From contig CAJCIZ010000209.1 of NCBI GenBank assembly GCA_903970525.1, forward strand, positions 1 through 48,637: a stretch of DNA of 48,637 nucleotides. Reading direction: 5' to 3'. The notes beneath the pieces were generated by a model. It was not told the DNA's origin and made no database searches. It worked only from the letters and a program-made list of their open reading frames with translations. Of this stretch, positions 41,906-48,637 are shown one piece after another. A program made the position numbers and the translations under genes. The stretch comes from Myxococcales bacterium (GTDB lineage Bacteria; Pseudomonadota; Gammaproteobacteria; DSM-16500). Every line of letters starts with the position of its first letter. Position 1 is the first letter of the stretch.

Positions 41906-44269
41906 ATGCTTAAGAAGCTATGTCGTTTGTTAGGTTTCGCCATTTTATTTTTTTATTTTTCTCCTGTTTATGCTGCTAATCCTGTTGTGAATTTAGTGGT
42001 GGGTTATAAAACAGTGCAGTTTGCTGGAAAAACTAAAACAGCACTGGCGATTAACAATCAAATACCGGCCCCCACCTTACATTTTAAAGAAGGTGACACT
42101 GTCACACTTCATGTTTACAACCAACTCAATGAAGAAACAGCCGTACACTGGCATGGCATGATTGTGCCTTGGCAAATGGATGGTGTGTTAGGTATTACTC
42201 AGCATGGCATTCCACCCGGTGGAAATTTTATTTATCATTTCACACTGCATCAATCCGGCACCTATTGGTATCATGCGCATGCTGGATTGCAAGAACAACA
42301 AGGATTGTATGGTGCATTAATCATTGATCCCCTCAAAAAACCCACTTATCACTATACAAAAGATGCTGTGATTGTCTTATCTGATTGGAGCAATACACCT
42401 GCCAATCAAATTCTTGCCAATCTTAAAAAATCTGGAGATTATTATTCGCCACGTTTTCCTTTACAACCCTCTCTGACAAAGTTTTTACGCGATTATCACA
42501 AAGCGAATTCTGCTGAACGTCAAAATCTTATTGCTGATTACAAGATGATGCAGCAAATGCGTATGAGCATTTATGATATGAGTGATGTTGCATATGATGC
42601 TTTCTTACTGAATGGCGCTACACACGCTGCGCCATGGACGAAGCAAGTTAAAGTGGGCGATGTTGTAAGATTGCGTTTTATCGGCGCCGCAGGTAGTACT
42701 ATTTTTCACGTTAAAATGCCAGGGACAACAATGCAAATTGTGCATGTTCAAGGTAACGATGTTGTTCCTTATACTGTGAATGATTTCAAAATTGCACCTG
42801 GCGAGACTTATGATGTGCTCGTAAAAATTAAAAATCCTTCGCCTTATATTATCTATGCAGAATCCATTGATACGATAGGTGCAGCTTATGGTGCATTATT
42901 GACGACACCACATCAATCTGTAGATAATCACGTGACACCCTTTCCTGAACCGTTACCGGTGACACGTGACATGATGTCATACATGATGGGTGAAGATATG
43001 AGCTCTGACATGAATATGGTCATGGACATGCCGACGGAACCTAGCACTATCAGTGATAAAATTTCATCTCCTGAGACTTCAACTATCACTTCATCCGGCA
43101 CGCAATATCAAAATATTAAAGCTGCGGTCAAAACAAATAATCCTAACAAACCCGTCGCTGGTACCCTACACATGGAATTGTTTGGCTACATGGATCGTTA
43201 TATTTGGTTCGTCAACGGTGTACCTGAATACAATGCAAAGCCCATTGTGTTAGAACCTGGCAAACGTTATCGCATGGTGTTTACCAATAATTCTATGATG
43301 CAACATCCTATGCATATTCATGGACACTGGTTCATCTTACGCAAAGGCGATGGCGCTTATGATCCACTGCTTCACACAATCAATGTTCCACCTGGCGCAA
43401 CCATGACAGCTGATGTGGATACTGATGCAAGCGGTCAGTGGTTTTTCCATTGTCATTTGCTGTATCACATGTTGACTGGCATGTCGCGCGTTTTTCAATA
43501 TTCTACCTTGCTTGAGATCACACAAGATAAAGCAAAGCCAGAAAATATTATTGAAAAAACACCTTATCATAATAGACCTATTGTTCGCGTAGATGAAGTG
43601 AGGCCTATTGATATGCATCTCGTGATGCATCCTATGGCGCACCCTCACGGCATTTGGCTTGCGTCATTTTTAGATATTGGCGCAGATCCTTTTCACACCG
43701 TACAACGTCTGACTTACAAAGGGTTATATGGGCCAGACTATGACAAACTCGAATTATTTATCAATGATGCAGAAATGAAAAAAGGTACTGTAGACAATGC
43801 TGACTTAGATATTTTTTATTGGCATCTCCTCAATCAATTTTGGGCGATCAAAGGTGGGATGAATTATTTTTATCGTCCTACGCAAATGCCTTATTGGCAA
43901 CCTGGTTTAGGGCTTGAAGGATTGTTACCCTATTTTATCGATACAGATATCAGAGGCTATTATCACAACGGCAGCGTGAAATTTGATGTTGAGTTATCAC
44001 GCGATACACAAATCACAAATAACTTTTTTATTCGCGCCGGCTTGCGCAGTATCTTTGCTTCTAAGACGGTGACACCTGCTGAGATAAGCAGCGGCATGAA
44101 TCAAATGCGTTATATTGTCAGGCCATTTTATAGACTCATGCCTGGTTTAAAAATCTATGCTGAGTATGAGCACGAACAAGACTATGGTGTTTTTAAACAC
44201 TTGCAAATTAATACCGGAGAATCGGCAGTACAAAATACGCTAACCTTTGGTGTGGCGATGGTGTTTTAA
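41906..44269 (+). CDS. Fusion of multicopper oxidase (CopA) and CopB-like outer-membrane domain
   Basis: 787 residues in two parts. After a signal peptide (about 1-23) comes a CopA-type multicopper oxidase (about 25-540) with all four copper-binding clusters: HWHGM, WYHAHAG, HPMHIHGHWF and WFFHCHLLYHML, plus a Met-rich segment (about 356-375). Residues 580-787 match CopB: RLTYKGLYGPDYDKLELF, GLGLEGLLPYFIDTDI, and a strand-rich end with a terminal F, as in outer-membrane beta barrels. CopA and CopB are normally separate genes. The fusion would tether copper oxidation to the outer membrane. It oxidises Cu(I) in known relatives. Confidence 0.87.
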   Translation: MLKKLCRLLGFAILFFYFSPVYAANPVVNLVVGYKTVQFAGKTKTALAINNQIPAPTLHFKEGDTVTLHVYNQLNEETAVHWHGMIVPWQMDGVLGITQHGIPPGGNFIYHFTLHQSGTYWYHAHAGLQEQQGLYGALIIDPLKKPTYHYTKDAVIVLSDWSNTPANQILANLKKSGDYYSPRFPLQPSLTKFLRDYHKANSAERQNLIADYKMMQQMRMSIYDMSDVAYDAFLLNGATHAAPWTKQVKVGDVVRLRFIGAAGSTIFHVKMPGTTMQIVHVQGNDVVPYTVNDFKIAPGETYDVLVKIKNPSPYIIYAESIDTIGAAYGALLTTPHQSVDNHVTPFPEPLPVTRDMMSYMMGEDMSSDMNMVMDMPTEPSTISDKISSPETSTITSSGTQYQNIKAAVKTNNPNKPVAGTLHMELFGYMDRYIWFVNGVPEYNAKPIVLEPGKRYRMVFTNNSMMQHPMHIHGHWFILRKGDGAYDPLLHTINVPPGATMTADVDTDASGQWFFHCHLLYHMLTGMSRVFQYSTLLEITQDKAKPENIIEKTPYHNRPIVRVDEVRPIDMHLVMHPMAHPHGIWLASFLDIGADPFHTVQRLTYKGLYGPDYDKLELFINDAEMKKGTVDNADLDIFYWHLLNQFWAIKGGMNYFYRPTQMPYWQPGLGLEGLLPYFIDTDIRGYYHNGSVKFDVELSRDTQITNNFFIRAGLRSIFASKTVTPAEISSGMNQMRYIVRPFYRLMPGLKIYAEYEHEQDYGVFKHLQINTGESAVQNTLTFGVAMVF

Positions 44270-44281
44270 TAATAGTCAAGA

Positions 44282-44310
44282 ATGACAAAGGTTTCTGATG
44301 TAGGTATAAT
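44282..44310 (+). promoter_or_regulatory. Promoter of the periplasmic cupin gene
   Basis: ATGACA (44282-44287) and TATAAT (44305-44310) are spaced 17 bp. The -10 is a perfect match and the -35 has one mismatch. The start would be about 35 bases before the ATG at 44353. Confidence 0.55.
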
Positions 44311-44352
44311 TCCTCCGCGATATCTTTTCACCTATCACAAGGAATAAATTTT

Positions 44353-44793
44353 ATGCGTTCACTCAACAAAAAAGCCTGGCTAGCAACCGCTATTGTTTTA
44401 GCTTTATCAACCACGGCACTCGCTGCAACAAGCAATATGACATTACTTGATCCACAAACTGTACAGTGGTCTAACGTCAAGTCTATGCCTGGCGCACAAG
44501 TGACAGTCTTAAGTGGCAATCCTGAAAAGAAAGAACCTTTTGTTGTGCGTATCAAATTGCCTGCGAACTACGCTGTCGCCGTTCATAGTCATCCTATTAA
44601 CGAATTTGATACCGTTATTTCAGGAACTTATTTATATGGTACAGGTGATGTGGCAAGTCGTGACAAAACCATTGAATTACCCGCTGGCAGTTTTGTGTCA
44701 ATCCCTTCTCATTTAAAGCATTATGGCTGGACAAAAGAAGAAACCATTATTCAAATTAATGGCATTGGTCCTTGGCGTATGATTTACAGCTAA
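44353..44793 (+). CDS. Periplasmic cupin-domain protein
   Basis: 146 residues: signal peptide (about 1-25, cleavage after ALA) and one cupin barrel. The metal ligands fit the cupin pattern in AVHSHPINEFDTVISG and the second motif VSIPSHLKHYGW. The DUF4437-like cupin group is the nearest I can name; its reaction is not known. The gene has its own promoter, an AAGGA ribosome-binding site and follows the copper oxidase by 83 bp. It may serve metal binding or oxidation in the periplasm, which is not shown by the sequence. Confidence 0.82.
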   Translation: MRSLNKKAWLATAIVLALSTTALAATSNMTLLDPQTVQWSNVKSMPGAQVTVLSGNPEKKEPFVVRIKLPANYAVAVHSHPINEFDTVISGTYLYGTGDVASRDKTIELPAGSFVSIPSHLKHYGWTKEETIIQINGIGPWRMIYS

Positions 44794-44817
44794 AAACACT
44801 GACGTGACAAGACTCAA

Positions 44818-44982
44818 TTATCTCTGCATTCTTGGGGTACTTTGAGGTGTTGAGTCTTGCTCTCTTCTTGGTGTTTCATGACCGGATGTTACCGCTTTTG
44901 CTCTTTGTGCGAGATCTTTTTTTATTTTAGCAATTTCACTGGGTTGTACTTCACGCTTCTTTGCAACATCCGCAACAAATTC
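44818..44982 (-). pseudogene. 3' remnant of an effector-like low-complexity gene
   Basis: On the minus strand 54 codons run open from 44982 to the stop at 44818-44820, with a stop codon just upstream and no usable start. The translation is hydrophilic and includes VQPSEIAKIKKDLAQRAKAV and ends with TPRREQDSTPQSTPRMQR, a style like the C-terminus of the putative effector at 46952-48202. I read it as the tail of a decayed gene of that kind. Confidence 0.5.
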
Positions 44983-45084
44983 TCAGATTTGTTATAACAC
45001 TATGTACGCCTAATATGTTAAAAATTTCTTGATTATTAATTGTGCTGAATATAAAATTGTGCTTCTATTTTTTGAGGAAAACCC

Positions 45085-45489
45085 ATGAAAAGAACCCTTT
45101 GTGCTCTAGCGTTAATGCTCGCGTCTGGCGTTTGTTTAGCAGATACTTCTGTTACAGTTTACGTAGGTGGTATAGCCGTACCTGCTGAACCAGGCAAAAC
45201 TGCAAACATTACTTATGTAACCTGCGATGGTGAGCTCAACTGCAGCCAACCTAACATGATTACTGTTCCCATTTTAAGTACGCAAGTGATCAAAATCCCA
45301 AGCCCACAAGACAAAATCGAAATCACACAAGTTGATGTAGATAACACAACAGTATTTGGTCCTTTCACTTCAAACCCATTTGGTGGCTGTACCGCTGGCG
45401 GCACATCTTATAAAGGTGAACCAGAAGAAACATTAACATTAGAAATGAATAGAGCAAACAAAGTGACTTGTCTTGATGGCTTCGGCTAG
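45085..45489 (+). CDS. Small secreted protein of unknown function
   Basis: 134 residues with a clear signal peptide (about 1-19, cleavage after CLA). The mature part is strand-rich and has four cysteines (CDGELNC, GGC and TCLDG), likely two disulfides in the periplasm or outside. I do not recognise the family. GAGGAAAA precedes the ATG, and a strong terminator follows 20 bp after the stop, so it is a single-gene unit. Confidence 0.75.
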   Translation: MKRTLCALALMLASGVCLADTSVTVYVGGIAVPAEPGKTANITYVTCDGELNCSQPNMITVPILSTQVIKIPSPQDKIEITQVDVDNTTVFGPFTSNPFGGCTAGGTSYKGEPEETLTLEMNRANKVTCLDGFG

Positions 45490-45508
45490 AATCAAGAACC
45501 ACTTGGAT

Positions 45509-45546
45509 GTTGGATTTCGCAAAAAATGCGAAATCCAACTTTCTCT
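45509..45546 (+). terminator. Rho-independent terminator after the small secreted protein
   Basis: GTTGGATTTCGC (45509-45520) is the perfect complement of GCGAAATCCAAC (45528-45539); the loop is AAAAAAT and the tail is TTTCTCT. Confidence 0.85.
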
Positions 45547-45590
45547 TTCCCCCACGCAGCAAGACTCCAAACGCCCTACCGCTTATTAAA

Positions 45591-45619
45591 TTGACACCTC
45601 TATTTTACTGGCTTATATT
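45591..45619 (+). promoter_or_regulatory. Sigma70 promoter of the CFA-synthase-like gene
   Basis: TTGACA (45591-45596) matches the consensus; TATATT (45614-45619) follows after exactly 17 bp. The start of transcription would fall at about 45626, 25 bases before the gene. Confidence 0.65.
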
Positions 45620-45650
45620 GATTTTTGGAGAACGAATTTAAAGGAATATA

Positions 45651-46802
45651 TTGTCCATGTTTTATAACATTTTGAACAAATTAAGCGAAACGATCAAATC
45701 TGGATTCTCAATCGTTTTACCCAATGCCAAAGAAGTACGATTTGGCGAGCAATATACTGATTCTTCATTTCAAATTATTATTCATAACAAAAAAGGCTTA
45801 CAAGCCATTAAATCAGGTGATGAACTGAGAATTTCTGAAGCCTATATTTATGGTGATATCGATTTGAAGGGTAATATTGATATGTTGAGATTGCTTGAGG
45901 TCACTCAACTATTCTCAAAATCTCACCCCTTAGTTGTTCTGTGGTCACGCTTGATGTCGCTTTTCACTAGCCAAGTTAAAATTAATAAAAAAAGTATTTC
46001 ACAACATTATGAACTTGAAAGTGATTTTTATTTAATGTTTTTAGATCCAACGCGCTCGTATTCACATGGCATATTCGTAGATGATAATGAACAACAAGAA
46101 AAAGCATCTCTGCGCAAAATGGAATTTGCCATGCAAAATTGTCACTTATCTCCCGGTGAAAAAGCATTAGAAATCGGTGGCGGCTGGGGTAATCTTGTTG
46201 AATTCTTAGGAAGCAGAGGTGTGCAAGTTGATGCACTCACTATTTCTTCACAATCAGAAGATTTCATCTCAAAACTGATTAAAGATAAAAAACTCTCACA
46301 TTGCCGAGTCCTTAAAAAAGACTTTTTAGTCCATGAATTACCGGCTGGAGAATACTATGATGCACTTTTTAGCATAGGCACACTTGAACACTTACCCGAT
46401 TATAAACGCGTATTAAAACAATGTGCGAAGCTACTCAAACCAGGTGGTTACGCTTACTTTGATGCTTCTGCAAAAAAAGCCGGTGAAAAAGGCAGTTATT
46501 TTATAGAACGACATATTTTTCAGGGCAATCATGAGTTGCTGAATATTTTTGGATTTTTAGACGCTGTTAAAACCAGTCCGTTTGAACTGATATTTTTAAA
46601 TAATGATACGCATAATTATTATTTGACGCTGATGCATTGGGGTAAAAACTTAGACCAGCATAAAAATGAAATTGTTCAGCGCTGGGGACAAACTCTATAT
46701 CGCAAATTTCAACTTTATTTTTGGGGATGCTGTTATGGCATGCTTAACAATAATATTCAAGCTTACCGCGTCGTGCTACGCAAACGCATAGCGACCGCGT
46801 GA
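45651..46802 (+). CDS. Cyclopropane-fatty-acyl-phospholipid synthase-like methyltransferase
   Basis: 383-residue SAM-dependent enzyme of the CFA synthase family, which adds a methylene bridge to unsaturated membrane lipids. SAM motif ALEIGGGWGNLVEFLG, the FSIGTLEHL region and the family's HYELESDFYLMFLDP block before the catalytic domain are present. YFIERHIFQGN is the typical active-site stretch. Two starts are possible: TTG 45651, five bases after AAGGA, or ATG 45657, with a longer spacing. It is a single-gene unit with its own promoter. Related methyltransferases that act on other lipids are not excluded. Confidence 0.85.
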   Translation: MSMFYNILNKLSETIKSGFSIVLPNAKEVRFGEQYTDSSFQIIIHNKKGLQAIKSGDELRISEAYIYGDIDLKGNIDMLRLLEVTQLFSKSHPLVVLWSRLMSLFTSQVKINKKSISQHYELESDFYLMFLDPTRSYSHGIFVDDNEQQEKASLRKMEFAMQNCHLSPGEKALEIGGGWGNLVEFLGSRGVQVDALTISSQSEDFISKLIKDKKLSHCRVLKKDFLVHELPAGEYYDALFSIGTLEHLPDYKRVLKQCAKLLKPGGYAYFDASAKKAGEKGSYFIERHIFQGNHELLNIFGFLDAVKTSPFELIFLNNDTHNYYLTLMHWGKNLDQHKNEIVQRWGQTLYRKFQLYFWGCCYGMLNNNIQAYRVVLRKRIATA

Positions 46803-46841
46803 CAATTCTCACTAGCAAGGTCTTGATTAGTCATAAAATCT

Positions 46842-46861
46842 CTTAAGATTGCCTTAATATT
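46842..46861 (+). promoter_or_regulatory. PmrA-type tandem box (CTTAAGATT - GC - CTTAATATT)
   Basis: Two direct repeats, CTTAAGATT (46842-46850) and CTTAATATT (46853-46861), are separated by 2 bp, an 11-bp period. This fits the PmrA regulatory element described for Dot/Icm effector genes of Legionella and Coxiella (cTTAATatT, N2, cTTAATatT); the second half is perfect and the first has one mismatch. TACAAT (46880-46885), 18 bp on, could be the -10 element. The putative effector gene begins 90 bp downstream. Confidence 0.7.
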
Positions 46862-46892
46862 ACACAGGTAAAATGAGAATACAATACGAGGA

Positions 46893-46924
46893 CTTATTGA
46901 AAATAATATATATTATTCAATAAG
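46893..46924. repeat. Long AT-rich inverted repeat before the putative effector
   Basis: A perfect 16-base palindrome AATAATATATATTATT (46902-46917) is enclosed by CTTATTG (46893-46899) and CAATAAG (46918-46924), with two extra A residues on the left side. It lies between the PmrA-type box and the start codon, so it would form a stem in the leader RNA or serve as an operator. Confidence 0.6.
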
Positions 46925-46951
46925 TTGTATATAGAACTCATGAGGCTAGCA

Positions 46952-48202
46952 ATGTCGGGCGATACACAAGCTGTTCCACAACCAGAGAACAACACCAATG
47001 GAGCAGTTTCTCATCAAAATGAAATTCATTTTGATAAAGTCACAATGGCATCATTTGTATTTAGCGCTGTAGGCGGTGCTGCTACAGGCTATAAATTTAT
47101 CCATCCTGATTTACCTAATTCTATCGCTGAAGCGCTAGTGAGCGTTGTAGGTGCGATTACATTTACAAAGATGGACATCACTACTGAAGAGGAAAAACGT
47201 GAACTTGAAAATAATCATGATAAGGCAATAAAGAGACATGAGAAAACTAAGAAAAGTGTCAGTGATGCAAAAAAAGTAGCTGATGAACAATTATATTACG
47301 CCTTTAAAAAATCCGAAGAAAAATATGAGCAAACTTTACAAACGATATTTGCGTTAGAAAACCGTGCTAAGGCTAGAAAAAATTCCGAGCAACAACTTTC
47401 TGAACAACAACTTCAAGAAGAAAAACAGCTTGAGGCATTTTCAGAAGACATGCGTGATCTTGAAAATTTTCAAAATGAAATTGACGCACTTCCAGATACA
47501 AATAAAGAAGAAACACCGCCTCTCGATGGCACCTTAGAAAAAAATGGTACCAATAAAGCAAAAAACCAAAATTGGAGACAACGCGCGAGTACATTTATTG
47601 CTTCATCAGGTGCTGCTATTGCAGATAAAGTCAGCGATGCTTTCGCAACGATTAAGTCCAAAACGACAGGGCCATTTGGCCGTAAAAATAGCGTGGCTCC
47701 ATCAACAACACCTTCAGAGTCTACTTCTCCAAGAACAAATGAGCCATCGAATAGTACTTTATCTGAGGCTCCTTCGTTAACATCTGTTGTAGTCACTCCC
47801 TCTCAACCCATTACTCAATATAAATCAGATAGCTTAATTGCATCTGGGAGTCCAACTACAGCACTTGCAGACACGCTAACTCCAGATACAGCGAGTAAAG
47901 ATGATTCAAGGTCAGAAGAAATGAAATTTTCACCTACGACCAGTCAAATCATCTCAGCCACAAGAGCACCACTAGTACCACCTCTTTCTTCTCCTCGCGC
48001 ACGATCAGGTAGCACAACATCCATACCAGGCACGCCTGATGCTGCGAAAAAGAGAGAAGTTCGTACCATTTTAACAGTAAAGACTGGTGATACACCCCAA
48101 GGCTCATATAACGGCACTCTTCATACTCCAAACCCAGGAAAAAAGCAAACCGAACTCACTACGCCACGAGGAAGTAAACCGCCTGTTCGTCAAGGAAAAT
48201 AA
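46952..48202 (+). CDS. Putative type IV effector with membrane segment, coiled coil and Ser/Thr/Pro-rich C-terminus
   Basis: About 416 residues. A hydrophobic segment (about 28-62 of this start; ASFVFSAVGGAATGYKF and IAEALVSVVGAITF) is followed by a long, charged coiled coil (about 70-175, with repeated E-Q-Q-L-S/Q) and then a Ser/Thr/Pro-rich region of about 200 residues. No enzyme domain is seen. ATG 46952 is chosen because GAGG lies 6 bases before; starts at 46925 (TTG) and 46940 are poorer. The upstream PmrA-type box and the eukaryote-like composition suggest a secreted effector; translocation is not proven by sequence. Confidence 0.7.
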   Translation: MSGDTQAVPQPENNTNGAVSHQNEIHFDKVTMASFVFSAVGGAATGYKFIHPDLPNSIAEALVSVVGAITFTKMDITTEEEKRELENNHDKAIKRHEKTKKSVSDAKKVADEQLYYAFKKSEEKYEQTLQTIFALENRAKARKNSEQQLSEQQLQEEKQLEAFSEDMRDLENFQNEIDALPDTNKEETPPLDGTLEKNGTNKAKNQNWRQRASTFIASSGAAIADKVSDAFATIKSKTTGPFGRKNSVAPSTTPSESTSPRTNEPSNSTLSEAPSLTSVVVTPSQPITQYKSDSLIASGSPTTALADTLTPDTASKDDSRSEEMKFSPTTSQIISATRAPLVPPLSSPRARSGSTTSIPGTPDAAKKREVRTILTVKTGDTPQGSYNGTLHTPNPGKKQTELTTPRGSKPPVRQGK

Positions 48203-48204
48203 AA

Positions 48205-48516
48205 ATGGCAAGCTCACAATCAAAATTTTCGCACAATACTGCTGAAATTAAGGAAGAAAAAAATTACCGTCAAACAACAGAAAAAACAGCTGAAGCTAGT
48301 ATTGAATATTTGTTTGAAAAAATTCACATTACTGACTCATTAAATGAAGCAAAAGAAGTTAACGTATTAGTGTCTGGCGCCGGCTCATTTCCAAGCTTTG
48401 TGCCATTTGTTAGACTACTGAAGAAGTATGCCCCAACTATTAGCAATATTCATTTCTACTTGCTAGATCCTATTAAAGACGGAATGGATGTCTTCATGAT
48501 CAGCCTTGTCATATAA
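48205..48516 (+). CDS. Short, possibly truncated effector-like protein
   Basis: 103 residues, starting 2 bp after the previous stop with AAGGAAAAT as ribosome-binding site, so it is co-translated with the putative effector. A polar N-terminus leads to VNVLVSGAGSFPSFVPFV, which looks like the first strand and glycine loop of a Rossmann/SAM-binding fold, and then HFYLLDPIKDG. The protein ends soon after, without the rest of such a fold. I therefore suspect a gene cut short by deletion or frameshift. A terminator follows 52 bp after the stop. Confidence 0.6.
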   Translation: MASSQSKFSHNTAEIKEEKNYRQTTEKTAEASIEYLFEKIHITDSLNEAKEVNVLVSGAGSFPSFVPFVRLLKKYAPTISNIHFYLLDPIKDGMDVFMISLVI

Positions 48517-48568
48517 TTTGATGCCTGACTCCCGTAATTCTAATCACATTAATTGATGTTTAAATAAA

Positions 48569-48616
48569 AAACCCCTCAAAAAGCTTGATTAAAAGCTCAG
48601 GAGGGGTTTCTCTTTC
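48569..48616 (+). terminator. Rho-independent terminator at the end of the effector operon
   Basis: AAACCCCTC (48569-48577) is the exact complement of GAGGGGTTT (48601-48609). The 23-base loop holds a second small pair (AGCTT/AAGCT), and the tail is CTCTTTC. The preceding A-run makes it possibly bidirectional. Confidence 0.85.
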
Positions 48617-48637
48617 GGTTACTACACCAAGAAAGAG

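Overview
The window reads as chromosomal DNA of a gammaproteobacterium of the order Legionellales (Legionella, Coxiella or Berkiella-like). The basis is the gammaproteobacterial gene order dacA-ybeD-lipB-lipA, a DedA-PAP2 protein with a LssY-type C-terminus, a GDP-heptose/LPS cluster, and a near-perfect PmrA-type tandem box (46842-46861) in front of a coiled-coil, low-complexity gene that looks like a type IV effector. The genus is inference; no rRNA or tRNA gene was seen.

Layout: (1) 1-1753, the 3' part of metH followed by metF. (2) 1846-8104, a tightly overlapping plus-strand LPS/polysaccharide operon: polyprenyl-phosphate glycosyltransferase, methyltransferase, NAD-epimerase, SDR, Gfo/Idh/MocA oxidoreductase, hddA and hddC. 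(3) 8105-23960, an inserted accessory island: three minus-strand NACHT (STAND/NLR-like) genes of 5.0, 3.7 and 3.3 kb in one operon, a divergent hipA-hipB-type pair with a palindromic operator, and two unrecognised minus-strand genes. (4) 23964-27069, a decayed second copy of the hddC 3' end, then gmhA, gmhB, a transaldolase-family gene and a GDP-mannose-4,6-dehydratase homologue. The heptose pathway is therefore split by the island. (5) 27247-30520, a second accessory patch: a Phd/VapC-type toxin-antitoxin pair, a protein ending in a CaaX box, a degraded copy of a glycosyltransferase 3' end, a broken DUF234-type AAA ATPase and a 51-bp-period repeat array. (6) 30521-32771, glycosyltransferase and manC on the minus strand. 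(7) 32833-41374, housekeeping: ComEA-like protein, dacA, ybeD, lipB, lipA, DedA-PAP2, sohB, MFS transporter, cytosine-deaminase-like enzyme. (8) 41502-46802, envelope and copper: lipoprotein, a CopA-CopB fusion, a periplasmic cupin, a secreted small protein and a cyclopropane-fatty-acid-synthase-like enzyme. (9) 46842-48637, the PmrA-box putative effector, a truncated partner and a terminator.

The most notable content is the three-gene NACHT array. Two paralogues share a NACHT module that is about 90% identical over residues 1-350 but carry different sensors (13-14 WD40 repeats, one with added TPRs). The third has an N-terminal helical/TPR region, no WD40, an MGNISS N-terminus and a proline-rich SH3-ligand-like tail. 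The array could be an anti-phage NLR system or a set of host-directed effectors; sequence alone does not decide. Both accessory patches sit immediately 3' of an intact sugar gene, with a diverged copy of that gene's 3' end at the far side, which suggests a shared mode of acquisition.
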